DNA from: Strongylocentrotus purpuratus
Lineage: Eukaryota; Echinodermata; Echinoidea; Camarodonta; Strongylocentrotidae
Length of the DNA stretch: 64,000 nucleotides
Direction: 5' to 3'
NCBI RefSeq assembly: GCF_000002235.5
Contig: NW_022145606.1
Location: 48,420,685 to 48,484,684, forward strand
Positions 33,730 to 44,825 of this stretch are shown here, piece by piece; the stretch's first letter is position 1, and each line of letters begins with the position of its first letter. Made by a program: the position numbers and the translations under genes. The notes beneath the pieces were generated by a model, which saw only the letters and a program-made list of their open reading frames with translations, made no database searches and had not been told where the DNA came from.

Positions 33730-36700
33730 AACAAAAAAAATGATAAACAAGAAATGTGTAATTTGTATCTGGTACTTTTTACCCCCTCCCATGACGGTCC
33801 TGTTGTAAGGAAAGAGTTGATGTGATTGAGAACTATGTAAGAAGCTAGTAATGGTATTTATTCATTTATTATTTTATGAACAATTATAATCGTTCCTCTT
33901 TCAGTTAATTAGTACCACAATTTTTTATCATTGTTTTTCCCCCTTCTATTTTTTTTCCTTCCAGTTTCAATTTACAAGAAACAGGGGACTACCTCATGTG
34001 TTTTGATAACTCCTTCAGCAGAATCTCAGAAAAGGTTTGTTTTATCAGATTTCATTCAAAATCCAAGGTTGTTCAATTAATTTCTAGTTTCATGTGCTTG
34101 TGTTATGATAACCATTTCATTCAGAAAATCACATGTTATTATGTATCTTATTTTGTTTATTGTTTCAGATGTCGTTGGCTGTTTCCTTCAAGTGGTAGTA
34201 AACTTGAGGTCATTGGAGGTCATGGATGCATGATTTCACATTTGTGCATATTTTATATGTTAGATGAAGCCTTAAATTGCAGAATTCATAAAACAATGAA
34301 ATACAAAAGTAGATAACTATACAATACAAGAAACAATAATATTCATGATAATTGAAATGGAATAGAAAGAATCATTAACAGAATTTTCAATGAGGAAGAT
34401 TTTACATCTTTTTTTTCTCTCTGTGCCTCTAATGAGGTGTTTTTTCAATATTCATAAGTAACATAATTCCGCAGACAATTTAGCAAAACAATGGAACATC
34501 AACAATAATACACATACAGTAACATTTTTCAAGATATATAACTAAGCAAATTTGCAGGACATTTCCTATTTTGTACTTTCAAATGTTCATTTATTTTTAG
34601 TCTGTGAGTCATTTCTCTCTTTAATGAATAATTCAAATCTCTATTAAATAAAGTATTATCATACAAACTGATCATTAGACAATGTGGATAGTTAACAGGC
34701 TGGGTGTAGACCATAATGGCAATTGACTAATTGGATAATAGATGAATGGGCTGGAAACCAATTCATCTGTATGCATGTACTGCATGATTGGCTGCTGTGC
34801 AGTGTAAATATTGACAAATCTGTGCATGTCATGTATGCCTTATGGATTGATAACAAACAGCGTGTTGATAGAGAGCCATCAGCTGTTCACTTCACACGTG
34901 GCATCTAGTTAAAGCTACTTGAGTTCTGGTGAAGCTGGGAAATTAATTCTGACAAGGATCACATGGTTCTTCATGGTTCTGGTCCCGCCGCGGCACTCAT
35001 GTCATGTCCATTGGCCTTACATTGATCTCCATTTGCCACTCTCGACCCAGGTGTAGTAAATGGGTACCTGGTAGGGTTTCCTTGAATGCTTTAAAATGAA
35101 TTAGGGCAACTGGGCTAAAGCCGGGGTAATAATATTTTTTTTGTAGGCGTCTTGAGCGCCTGCTGGGATGGATACAGGTGCAATATAAATTTAGCTATTG
35201 TCATTATTTTATAATGAAGTCAAACTGTATTCAATGTAACATTCAATATAAAAGAAATTTTTCCAAATGATGTACACTGTAAGAAAAAAAAAGTCAAGTA
35301 AATGAGCTGTGAACAATACAGTGTGTGTACGATTTACATACTGTGATCATTCTAGGACATTTCAATAACTCATAATAATAATAATACCCAACATTTATTA
35401 GGCGCTTAATACGGGTGTTTCTAAGCGCACCATTGTCTGACTTAAAATTACCAACCAAAAACTATAATAAACATACAAAATATAAATCTGTTCTTTATTA
35501 AATAAATCGGGCATATATAATAATAACAATAAAAACAAAATCAAACATACAAGGAATAAGATGGTGTGCAACTCATGGTATTACATAGTAGCATAGATAC
35601 AAGAGGTGCGTGCCTCCCCCTCCAATGAACCTAAAAAGAAAAAGAACTAAGAGAGAACATAAAGAAAAGAAAGAGACGAAGAAGGGAGAGGGAGATAGGA
35701 GCATGAACAGGATGGAATGTGACCCCCTCCCATACCAGACTTCGTTATTAGTCCTGCTTCAGTCACATTTGTAGACACATTGTACGCTACAAAAATGTAC
35801 AAATGTGGCTATTATATTTGTATATTATTATTAACTATAACAAAATGATGATGGTGATGAAAATGATGATAGTAAGAGATTTTATTACTGCTTATTGCTA
35901 ATACATTTATGCCTTGTAGTATTATTACCCCGTCTTGATTAGCCGAGCTACAGTACCCTGATATTATCACTATCATTATTTCAAATTTTATCATTGTTGT
36001 CCTTGATTTTGTTTTCTTCTTCTTCTTCATTTCAGATTGTATATTTTGACTTGGCCTTAGACTACGAAGACGATGGAGAGTCGGACGTTCCAAAATGGAT
36101 GGATGCGGTCGCCAATAGAAACGAAGAGGTGGAAATAACCATGGAGGAAATACAAGTAAGCTTTCATGCAGGATTTCAGTGATGTCTTCATTTAACCCTT
36201 TGCTTACGGGAACCTGGTGGTCCCTGTGTTAAGCATATAGGATCTATACAATTCAGTAGTCAACGGGTTAAATTCCAATAGGCCATTTTCGTAATGCAAC
36301 CAAATTTATGCATATAATAATAATAATAATAATAATAATACATAACATTTATTAGGCGCTTAATACTGATGTTTCTAAGCGCACAGTGTTCTGATTAAGA
36401 GAAGACTATAACCCGTAGAATTAAATTAGAAGAAAAAGCAAAAATACAAAAGTAACATAGATAAGGTAAGAAAAACAGTGGCAATCAACTAAATAAAGAC
36501 AAATATGGTGCGCACCTCCATTGACCGACGCACAACTGCAATTTACAATTTGAAAAGATAGGTTTTGAGTAGAGATTTGAATTGAGATACAGAGGGGGCG
36601 CAGTGAATAAAGGCGGGCAGTTTGTTCCAGAGAGCGGGGGCAATAACTGAAAAGGCGCGGTCACCATACCGGGTGTTAGTGCGGGGTCCAGGTGTTAACA

Positions 36701-38613
36701 GTAATGTGGAAGATGAACGAAGTGTTCGTGACGACGTACGGGAACGTAAGGATATGAGATCGGAAAGGTAAGAGGGGGCTAAGCCATTGATAGCTTTGTA
36801 GCACAGGAGAAGAATTTTGAAGGATATGCGGTGGTGAATTTTAAGCCAATGTAGTGAGTTCAATATTGGAGTTATGTGCTCTGATTTACGCGAGAGAGTC
36901 ACAAGCCGAGCAGCGCTATTCTGTACCCTTTGAAGTGGGACTAGATGTGACTGAGGGAGGCCAGAAAGAGAAGAATTACAGTAATCGATATGGGTCGAGA
37001 CAAAAGCATGGACTAATTTTGAAGTTGTGGGTCGGTCAAGTAGCCTCCTGATTCTACTGATCTTACACCTGTACATGTATATGCCTTTGTGTTTTGTACA
37101 GTTTACACATTTATTCAAAATGATCCCTTCTCTCTCCCGATGTCCCCTCCCTCCCGATGTCCCCTCCCTCCCGATGTCCCCTCCCTCGTTATCTTTCCTT
37201 TTCTCTGTTAAAGTTTCTTTCTCTCCCTTTCTCTCTGTTTCTTTCTCTCTCTTTCTCTCTGTTTCTTTCTCTCTCTTTCTTTCTGTTTCTTTCTCTCTCT
37301 TTCTCTCTGTTTCTTTCTCTCTCTCTCTTTCTCTCTGTTTCTCTCTGTATGTGTCTGTCTGTCTCTATACATGTACAGTACATGTATGCCTCTTACTCTC
37401 TTTCTTTCTGTCTCTATCCTTCACTATGAACATGACAGACAAAGAAAGCGGACAAAATATACAGTTCCTCATGTAGACAAAGGAACATCCCTTCACTGCT
37501 ATTATGTAAAAAGGTGAATATGCATGTGACACCTGTTCTACACATCTTTACATAATAGCAGTGAAGGGATGTTCCTTTGTCTACCTGAGGAACTGTATAT
37601 TTTGTCCGCTTTCTTTGTCAGTCATGTTCATAGTGCTTATCTCTCTGTGAATTTGGCCCACATTTTTGTTTGAACACCCAGCATGCTTTATACTAGCAAG
37701 AACCCTTGTTTCAAGTATGACCACCATCATAATCATTTAGTAAAGTCAGCACTTACCCTCGTATAAGAGGTTACTGACTTTCGCGCCACGATGACACTCC
37801 CTCCATCCACTCCTTTGTGTCTCAAGCATCCTCTTCATTTAGACCAACCATACTGATTTCTTTCTTCACCACATGTTTCCATGAAATTTGGCCCAGTCTT
37901 GGTAAACGTACAAGCACTGTACACAGAAAGATGTATATGGGACTACACGAACATATGGCATAAAAATCCCTCCCGATTTTTGTGATGTTACATGCCATAT
38001 TTAGAACATTAAGGCATTTGAAGAGCCATGCTTTTCAGGGAACATTTGTTATCTGATGTTCTTCCACACTTAATACAACGATAATGCTCACAAACTATTT
38101 TTCACCTCTTCCCAGAACTCAACCTTCTCTTTAATAACCTTCTTGGTAATTCAAGTAATGTTAATTTGTTCAGTTATGTTAGTAATATTTTATTTCTTGG
38201 TAATTTAAGTAATGTTAATTTCATTAGTTATATTGATTTTTCTTGAAGTAATCTTGATTTGTGTACAGCGCTTTGAAACTTGTATGTCATAAGCGCTATA
38301 TAAATTTTCTTATTAATATTATTATTATAATAAGAACTATTTTATTGAGAATATGACATCATATTCCAATACTTCTTTCCCTCCCTCTGCACAGACCTCG
38401 CTGGACATCGTCAGTGACAACATGCGCAAGTCCCAGACCCACCAGCGACAGTGGCGCAACATTGAGTTCCGCGACCGCTATCTCTCCGAGCGCAACTTTG
38501 AGCGCGTTAACTTCTGGTCCCTCGTCAACACCATCGTCATGCTGGTCACCCTACTCATACAGGTCATCATGATCCGGAGCCTGTTTGGTAATACAACCAA
38601 AGTGAGAACGTGA
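30809..38613 (+). CDS. TMED/p24 family cargo receptor, TMED1/5-like
   Basis: A type I membrane protein of the early secretory pathway; p24 proteins form hetero-oligomers that sort cargo into COPII and COPI vesicles. Five coding exons: 30809-30970, 31844-31941, 33965-34034, 36036-36155 and 38395-38613, total 222 residues, the usual size. Phases are 0, 2, 0 and 0, and all join in frame. Residues 1 to about 22 form a hydrophobic signal peptide. The GOLD domain follows with its two conserved cysteines in RRECFHQ and YLMCFDNSFS. Next are an acidic segment (DYEDDGESD), a coiled-coil region ending RNIEFRDRYLSERNFERVNF, a single membrane helix (WSLVNTIVMLVTLLIQVIMI) and a short cytosolic tail SLFGNTTKVRT. 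The tail has the SLF and RT end of the TMED1/5 group and no KKxx. The start at 30809 has AAAATGG context; an in-frame ATG at 30764 would put 15 residues before the signal. Donor 1 is GC rather than GT. The gene looks intact. Confidence 0.95.
30971..30976 (+). promoter_or_regulatory. GC-AG splice donor of TMED intron 1
   Basis: The exon ends TTTCAG and the intron starts GCAAGT. CAG/GCAAGT is the optimal form known for the rare GC-AG introns. The acceptor is TTATTCAG at 31843. Protein alignment by eye (EFQ then VLEGGDLDI, as in other TMED proteins) fixes the junction and leaves no in-frame GT alternative. Confidence 0.85.
31417..31644. mobile_element. hAT-like foldback MITE in TMED intron 1
   Basis: The arms GAAAGATTTCCTTTTGCGAC and its inverse, with further inner pairing (TTAGGGTTAGTGATAGGGTT), make almost the whole 228-bp element a hairpin. 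The perfect 8-bp direct repeat CTCATCTT flanks it (31409-31416 and 31645-31652), the duplication size of hAT elements. Confidence 0.85.
32100..32220. repeat. (CAT/ATT)n and TTC simple repeats in TMED intron 2
   Basis: A CATTATCATCATCATTATCA-type tract followed by a short TTC tract. Confidence 0.85.
32271..32424. mobile_element. Foldback MITE in TMED intron 2
   Basis: AATGACTGCTTTGAGAGAAA at the left is repeated inversely at the right (AAGCAGTCATT). TAGTTGTTTTTATACGCTC and GCTATTGCCC also pair, leaving a loop of about ten bases at CGTGCC. Length about 154 bp. No target duplication was defined. Confidence 0.85.
32425..33964. other. TMED intron 2, remainder
   Basis: No coding sequence recognised. 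Notable are GAGTCGCTCGCGCGCTGCGCGC near 33540, a 14-A run at 33638 and a run of about 32 Cs at 33697-33728. The end at 33964 is a good acceptor (CTATTTTTTTTCCTTCCAG). Confidence 0.5.
34035..34960. other. TMED intron 3, first part
   Basis: AT-rich intron sequence after donor AAG/GTTTGT. No element or gene was recognised before the SINE at 34965. Confidence 0.45.
34965..35215 (+). mobile_element. SINE with L2-like 3' tail, second copy
   Basis: Shares TTGCCACTCTCGACCCAGGTG, AAATGGGTACCTGGTAGGG and GCCGGGGTAATAATATT with 18276-18565. It ends TCTTGAGCGCCT and then GTGCAATATAAATTTAGCTATTGTCATTATT. Confidence 0.65.
35376..35475 (-). mobile_element. CR1/L2-type LINE 3' tail, antisense
   Basis: CATTTATTAGGCGCTTAATAC and TGTTTCTAAGCGCACC match the 3' end of the LINE at 36314-37080, with the (ATT)n tail at the left. 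It is severely 5' truncated. Confidence 0.75.
36314..37080 (-). mobile_element. CR1/L2-type LINE, 5'-truncated, antisense in TMED intron 4
   Basis: The minus strand has an open frame of about 170 codons to a stop near 36543. It shows the C-terminal part of the reverse transcriptase: LVHAFVSTHIDYCNSSLSGL, LQRVQNSAARLV, LHWLKIHHRISFKILLLCYK, ALWNKLP and LLKTYLFKL. The 3' untranslated region has AGCGCCTAATAAATGTTATG and a (TTA)n tail at 36314-36340. The last 190 codons are open, so the insertion is fairly young. The left breakpoint with host DNA is near 37080. Confidence 0.88.
37120..37375. repeat. CCCTCC and TTTCTCTC tandem repeats
   Basis: Three copies of CCGATGTCCCCTCCCTC (37138-37187) precede an array of about 24 bases (CTCTTTCTCTCTGTTTCTTT) repeated about five times (37215-37340). 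It lies in TMED intron 4. Confidence 0.85.
37422..37635. mobile_element. Foldback MITE family M3, complete copy
   Basis: CACTATGAACATGAC at the left pairs with GTCATGTTCATAGTG at the right. Inner arms (ACAAAGAAAGCGGACAAAAT, GACAAAGGAACATCCCTTCA) also pair, giving arms of about 95 bases and a short loop. A truncated second copy is at 55003-55200. Confidence 0.9.
37891..38131 (+). repeat. Dispersed repeat, copy 2 (partner 9531-9771)
   Basis: See 9531-9771 for the other copy. This one lies in TMED intron 4, about 260 bases before the last exon. Confidence 0.85.
38262..38332 (+). mobile_element. LINE/SINE 3' tail
   Basis: GTACAGCGCTTTGAAACTTG, AAGCGCTATATAAAT and an ATT-rich tail, typical of CR1/L2-type 3' ends. 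It sits 60 bases before the acceptor of TMED exon 5. Confidence 0.65.
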
Positions 38614-38720
38614 TCACCGTCTTACATTCAAAATGAGTTGATAATATAAGCCTTGTTCATACTTGGTTTATTTAGCGATTAGTTAGGATTAAGAGCAGAT
38701 TTTTATTTACATGGGAGATT

Positions 38721-38962
38721 AGGCCTACAAAAAAAAGATGTTGTATTGCCCTTTGCGACCAACCCCAAAATATTGAAATCTATGGTCGGCTTTTTACAAA
38801 CAGAAACAAATTACCGCTTTTTAGAGAAAATGAAAATTTTAAGCATTCAAAACTGAGAAATATCAGCCAAAAGAGGGACAAAAAAAGAAAAAGATTTTCA
38901 ATCGACCAACCCATGTTTAGGCACCTGAAGGGCAATACAACATCTCTCTTTTTTTTAGGCCT
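38721..38962. mobile_element. Foldback MITE M4 with 24-bp flanking direct repeats
   Basis: AGGCCTACAAAAAAAAGATG and TTGTATTGCCCTTT at the left are inverted at the right (AGGGCAATACAACATCTC, TTTTTTTTAGGCCT). The 24-base direct repeat that begins GAGCAGATTTTTATTTACAT lies at 38693-38716 and 38966-38989. It is just downstream of the TMED coding end, probably in the 3' untranslated region. A half copy is in IL-17 intron 3. Confidence 0.85.
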
Positions 38963-39244
38963 TATGAGCAGATTTTTATTTACATGGGATGTATTTCCAC
39001 GCCCATGCTGCCCCCAGGTTCGTCTTGATGACTAATGCATGTGTGAACATGATGGGATGACAATGGGTTAAATCATATGTACAGTATAGGTCATGTTCAT
39101 ACATGGTGACTCCTGAGCAATAAGCAATTGGTTACCAGTAATGTTTACTTTCAATTATTTGAGCGTTTCCTTGCCCATGATATAAATTACTGGAGACTTG
39201 TTTCGTCAGAGCCAGAAGGGCAGTAACTGTATTTATAAGGACAG

Positions 39245-39374
39245 GACCCTGTTTCACTAAACTTGCATCAGTGACAGCTTTTGTTGAAAGCTAATGAAAT
39301 CCTTGCTTCTGATCGGTTATCGGCAAGTTTTTCACTGATTTGTTTCATTGGATAAAGGCTTTGTGAAACGGGTC
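39245..39374. mobile_element. MITE family M2, copy 2
   Basis: Starts ACCCTGTTTCACTAAACTTG and ends GGCTTTGTGAAACGGGT, an inverted pair. The body differs from the other copies, suggesting an older or related subfamily. Confidence 0.7.
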
Positions 39375-39450
39375 TCTGGAGTTAACGCCTCTCTGGCTCT
39401 CAGTAGACGATTTAAAATGTTCCAAAATGAATTTCCTTAGCATCCACCTA

Positions 39451-39596
39451 GGCCCTGTTTCACAAAACCTTTTATCTATAACAAATGCTAAATTTCTATG
39501 ATAAATTTACTCTCAGCCAATCAGATGCCTTGATTTTAGTAGCTTATAACAGTAGCCTGTAACTTGTTATTGATCACAAGTTTTATGAAACAGGGC
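39451..39596. mobile_element. MITE family M2, copy 3
   Basis: GGCCCTGTTTCACAAAACCT at the left and CAAGTTTTATGAAACAGGGC at the right. The interior word CAGCCAATCAGATGCCTTGA is also seen in related form in copy 1. Confidence 0.8.
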
Positions 39597-39730
39597 TCTG
39601 GTAGCAAGAAACAATGTTATACGATAATGACACTTAATGAGTACTTAATATTGGTAAATACTTAATTTGATTCTTGCAGTTTTTTCCTTGGAAGAAAAAA
39701 TTATTACCCCAGAACTTATTCAACATTTGA

Positions 39731-39892
39731 GGGGGCGTGATGGCTCAGTTTGTAGAGCAATGGTCTCACTAGTGCCCTTTGGTAAGGCATTAATCCTCAT
39801 TACCAGGTCCCTCAGAGAGGACCTAAAGCCGTCTGTCCTCTGGTTGCTTTCTAACAAGCATTTATGCTTTCTTAGCAGTCAGGTAAAATAAC
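39731..39892 (+). mobile_element. tRNA-derived SINE fragment
   Basis: GCGTGATGGCTCAGTTTGTAGAGC is an A-box region of a tRNA head. The body contains GGTAAGGCATTAATCCTCATT and ends without a clear tail near AGTCAGG. It is similar in the GGCATTAATC word to the SINEs at 18276 and 34965. Confidence 0.6.
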
Positions 39893-40414
39893 CACCACTA
39901 CTAATACTACATTATTTTATTAAAATATACCAAATTTTATTGACTGGTTTACTCACCATGAACTCTTAGAGTGAGAATAATTTAGTACATATATAATTTG
40001 TATATATACAGTATCTTCTTACGGAATGTATACCAAATATGAATTTTCAAATATAATTTGATATACTACTATTTGAAATAGTTTATGAAAGGAACCTCAA
40101 CATGACGCTGAAGACCAAACAAAATAGTCAGTCCCATGTATGTCTGTATATCGTTGTGACGTTTTGAATAACGTTTTGATTATTTCTATGGATTGTACTG
40201 CTTTAAGAGATTTATGTAAATTCTTTGTTATACATGTAAAACCAATCAGTGCCTTGGAAAGGTTTGTTTACTTTACACTTGATGCAGGTAACTGCAAATA
40301 ATTAAACAAAAAATGTTTTGGGGTATTTTCTATTACGCATAGGTGAACGGCAAGTAGGAATGAAACAATTCTCTTCATGCAACTAAGGTCTTAAGCGTAT
40401 ATAGTAAAAATTGA
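39893..40414. other. No gene recognised
   Basis: AT-rich TMED downstream sequence. No repeat family was recognised. Confidence 0.35.
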
Positions 40415-40557
40415 TTTGATTATAACATGGTTCTTGGGACCGAGGAAATTAATTTGTTATATCAGGGTTAAAAAACAGAATATAAAGAGCTGGGACCAGC
40501 AAAATCACCTTGTTATAACAGAGCTCTTTATAATGAGGTTCCACTGTATATACACTA
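40415..40557. mobile_element. Pogo/Tigger-like non-autonomous element, third copy
   Basis: Contains GAGCTGGGACCAGCAAAATC, CACCTTGTTATAACAGAGC and the end ATGAGGTTCCACTGTA. The complement of the right end starts TACAGTGGAACCTCAT. Confidence 0.6.
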
Positions 40558-40779
40558 TCTTTGTGTTAAAAGATACAGGATTGTTAAACTGGAATGCTTA
40601 ACTCTAAACATCATTACGAGAAGAAACAAATTGATGGTTAATACCTGCATCATATTTGAACGAACCTTAAATATATATATAAATTAATGTACTCTTTGTT
40701 GTTATACTATCAGAATGTTATGTGCAGATACATTGTATCAGTTTCCTTTTTTCAAAGATGATGACTTATGGCACAACTA

Positions 40780-40890
40780 TTTTGTCAAATTTACAATAAT
40801 TTGTTCACTTTTGTCAAATTGTTGTCAAATATACAATAATTTGTCAAATTTTGTTCAATTTTGTCAAAATGTTGTCAAATTTACAATAAC
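40780..40890. repeat. Degenerate tandem repeat TTTGTCAAATTTACAATAA
   Basis: About five irregular units built from TTGTCAAAT and ACAATAATTTGT. Confidence 0.7.
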
Positions 40891-42048
40891 TCAAGCTTCC
40901 AGCTTACCTACTGTTAACTGTAATAATGTGGATGAATGCATCTGATTAGACATTGTTTTTTCTTTTTAATTTAGTGCTTCCTTTTACCGGTTGCCAAATA
41001 ATTTTTAATTATAATTTGTTAGTTTTGGGGGCCTCTGTTCACTCATAAAATTGTAGTAGGCATAGAAGCCAAATAATAGCATATCCGTAAATGATGTGGT
41101 GTAAATTGTTAATTGACAATTAGCTGAGTACTCAGGGGGTAGTGGGAGTTGTTTTTATTTTTCTTAAAAATTGTTTGGGCTATGATTTTTTCAGCTTATA
41201 TACATGTAGATGGTGGTTTGGCTAATTTATTTCACTTTTCTTACTCTGTTGGTTATTTTTCTATTCCATTTTGATACAGCGGTCAGGGAAAAGTGAGTTT
41301 GTGTGTATTTATTACTGAATAAGAACATCGTTTGTCGATCGTTACAGTAATTTAATGAATTGTGTATCTTACTTATGAAATCATAATTGCAGAACAAGGT
41401 TTTATTCACATAGTTGAAAAGAAATTCGAATTTCCCTTCAAGAATTTTGTTGGTCATATATGCGCCCTAAAATTTAATTATAACACAGTTTTTTTACTGT
41501 ACAACCCTGTATGGAAAACAAAAATTCTGTCATCAAAAATGAAGAAAATAAAAGCTTATGAAGCAGGTTTCATTGTACTTCGTATTTTCCTCAAAACAAT
41601 TCTCATCAATTATTTTGTATAGTTGATCGCCTAGAACACGTTTTTAAAACGTCCCTTTTGCCTATGTGGAATTGCCTATGTGGAATAGCCTATGTGGAAT
41701 TGCCCATAGATAGTGTATGAGTACGGGAATTTCAGCTTTGGATTTATGTATTTGTAGCAACAAAAGAAGAGAATATCTGCACAAAGTGTTGATATTCATA
41801 TGTACTTTGCTTTTCCTAAGATTAAATATATCTTAAGCTATAATAGTTTGATATCTTCTTTGTGTAATTAGTGTTGAGTAATTTGTTATTTCATGGATAG
41901 CCAAAAACCACTAAGAACTTGGAAAATTAAACCAGACGATATGCGTGTGTGGGTGTGTGTGTGTGTGTGTAATGCATTAGTCCATTTTAGAGCAGCTTGG
42001 TTTGAACATGGACCTATTACGGGTGGACATTCATCGTTTTCTTAACGA
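40891..42048. other. No gene recognised
   Basis: AT-rich intergenic sequence with a (TG)n run at 41945-41970. Apart from the short tandem repeat at 41655-41705, nothing was recognised. Confidence 0.35.
41655..41705. repeat. Short tandem repeat GCCTATGTGGAAT(T/A)
   Basis: Three units of 15-16 bases with a partial fourth. No function inferred. Confidence 0.8.
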
Positions 42049-42090
42049 ATTGGGGGGGGGGGGGAGGGGGGGGGGGAGGGGGGGGGGGGG
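42048..42090. repeat. Poly-G tract
   Basis: About 40 Gs interrupted by three As, directly before the foldback element. It can form G-quadruplexes. Confidence 0.9.
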
Positions 42091-42097
42091 AAATTTG

Positions 42098-44514
42098 AAA
42101 TTATGAAAGCCAAATATTGGTACGTAATGGTAACCAGCAGTAGCGTAATGAGGAGAAATGTATGGGGGGGGGCAGAAAAAAAATCCGCATCACGCCACTC
42201 TCACATGCAGGCCCCGCAGAACTTTTTCTAAAGTATTTACGATCAAGTAGAGCGTAGCATAAATTGGCGTGGGGTCTAGGGGAAAAGCCCCGACGGGGGT
42301 CAAGGGGTATGGGCATTTAATTACGGTCATATGAGCAAATTTTAATACGTTATTCATGACACTGACAGGTCACTCATTGGCGTGGGGTCCAAAGGGCGGG
42401 CACGTATCCAGAGTTTGATGTTTGGTCGAGGTCAAAAAAAGGGGTCAAAAAAAGTTCAGCCGATCTTGGATTGTTTTTTTTGTAGGGGGGGGGGCACGTG
42501 ACCCCCCCCCCCCCCATGGCTACGTGCCTGTCAAAGGGTTGAGCCCCCTCAAACTCAGGGATTGAATTGAGGCATTTTATAATGGTCAGGGGTTTTAGGC
42601 ATTTAATTACGGTCAATAAAGCATATTTTGATACCTTATTGTGACACTGGCAGCTTAGGGGTTTTAGGCATTAAATTACCGTCAAATGCGCGTTTAGGAA
42701 CCCCATCTTAGGGCCCTAGGTGGGGTCCAGGGGGCATAGCTCAGGGGATTTAGGCTATTTAATTACGGTCAGATGAACATTATCATACCTTATTTATGAC
42801 ACTGACAGGTCATTAATTGGCGTGGGGTCCAGGGGGTTGAGCCCCCTCAAACTCAGATATTTGAGCCATTTTATAACCGTCAGATAAGCATTCAGGGGCC
42901 CGTCTTAGGTTCCCTGGGGGGTTCAGGGGGCGGAGCCTCTGAAAACTCAGGGGTTTTAGGCATTTAATTACGGTCAGATGAACATATTTTGATACCTTAA
43001 TTGTGACACTGGAGGGACACTTAGGCAGATTAGCATTCAGGGGTCCGCCTTAAGGCCTTAGGTGGGGTCCACGGGGCAGAGCCACCGGAGGTTCACGGGT
43101 TTAAGGCATTTAATTACGGTCAAATGAGTATCCAGGGTTCCGCCTTAGTGCCCTTGTTGGCTCCAGGGGGCAGAGCCCCCGGAAGCTCAGGGATTTTAGG
43201 CGTAAAATTTCGAACAGATGAATATATTTTGATACCATATTTGTGACACTGGAGGGACACTAATTGGCGTGAGGTCAAGAGGGCAGAGCCCCCGGAAGCT
43301 CAAGGGTTTTAGGCATTAAATAACGGTCAAAATAGTATCTAAGGGCCCATCTTAGGGCCCTTGGTTGGGTCCAGTAGGCAGAAACCCCGGAAGCCCAGGG
43401 GTTTTAGGCGTTTAATTACGGTCAGATGAACATTTTTTTGATACCTTATTGTGACACTGGCAGGACACTAATTTGGCGTGGGGTCCATGGAGCGGAGCCC
43501 CCGAAAGCTCAGGGGTTTTAGGCATTTAATTACGGTCAAATAGGCATATTCTGATACCTTATAAGTGACAGTGGCAGGTCACTAATTGGCTTTGGGTCCA
43601 GGGGGCGGAATCCCCGGAAGCCCATTGGTTTGAGGCATTACATTTCGGTCAGATTAGTATCCAGGGGCCCGTCTTCCTTGTTAGGGTCCAGGGGGCAGAG
43701 CCCCCAGAAGCCCAGGGGTTTTAGATGTTTAATTACGGTCAGATGAGCATTGTTTTATACCTTAATTTGTGACACTGGCAGGACACTATTTTGCGCGGGG
43801 TCCAGGGGGCAGAACCCCCGGAAGCTCAGGGGTTTTAGGCATTTAATTACGGTCAAATAGGCATATTTTGATACCTTATTTGTGACAGTGGTCTGTCACT
43901 AATTGGCGTTGGGTCCAGGGGGCAGAAACCCCGCAAGCTCAGTGGTTTCAGGCGTTAATTAATTACGGTCAGATGAGCATTTCTTCATAACTTAATTTGT
44001 GACACTGGGAGGACACTATATTGCGCGGGGTCCACGGGGCAGTAACCCCAGAAGCCCAGGAGTTTTAGGCGTTTAATTACGGTCAAATGAACATCACGTG
44101 TCCCCCCCCCAAAAAAAAAAAAATAAATAAATAAATAAAAAAATCCAAGATCGGCTGAACTTTTTTAGACCCCTTTTTTTACCTCGACTAAACATCAAAC
44201 TCTGGCTACATGCCCGTCCTTTGGACCCCACGCCAATTAGTGACCTGTCAGTGTCATGAATAACGCATTAAAATTTGCTCATATGACCGTAATTAAATGC
44301 CCATACCCCTTGACCCCCGCCGGGGCTTTTCCCCTAGACCCCACGCCAATTTATGCTACGCTCTACCTGATCGTAAATACTTTAGAAAAAAGTTAAGCGG
44401 AGCCTGCATGTGAGAGTGGCGTGATGCGGATTTTTTTTCTGCCCCCCCATACATTTTTCCTCTTTACGCTACTGCTGGTCACCATAACGTACCAATATTT
44501 GGCTTTCATAATTT
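42098..44514. mobile_element. Foldback element with 420-bp inverted arms and internal satellite
   Basis: The left arm 42098-42515 is repeated inversely at 44095-44514. It starts AAATTATGAAAGCCAAATAT and contains CAGTAGCGTAATGAGGAG (42138 on), GTAGAGCGTAGCATAAATTGG and GTTCAGCCGATCTTGGAT. The 1.58 kb between the arms is a tandem array of units of about 110 bases carrying GGGTCCAGGGGGCAGAGCCC, GGAAGCTCAGGGGTTTTAGG, CATTTAATTACGGTCAGATG and ATACCTTATTTGTGACACTG. No coding frame was recognised. An outer MITE may enclose an inner element whose own tip is CAGTAGCGTAATGAGG. The same satellite and a related left arm recur at 48304-51550. Confidence 0.85.
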
Positions 44515-44519
44515 AAAAA

Positions 44520-44786
44520 TTGCCCCCCCCCTTCCCCGATCCACTACTCGTTGGCGGGAAAATTGCAACTGATATCCCCCTTCTTTATTGTTCTTCTTTC
44601 TCTTTTTTTCCTTCCCTTTATTTCCTCTTTTCCTTTTTTCTTTCCCTTTCCTTCCTTCTCTCTCATTTGTTGATGGGGTTGGGGGAGGCAATGCCCTTTC
44701 GCCCCCCCCCCGATCTCCTTTTTCCCCTTTTTTCCTTTTCTTCTTCCTCTTCTTTTTTTCCCTTTCTCTCCTCTTTCCCTTCTTTT

Positions 44787-44825
<39 letters not shown>

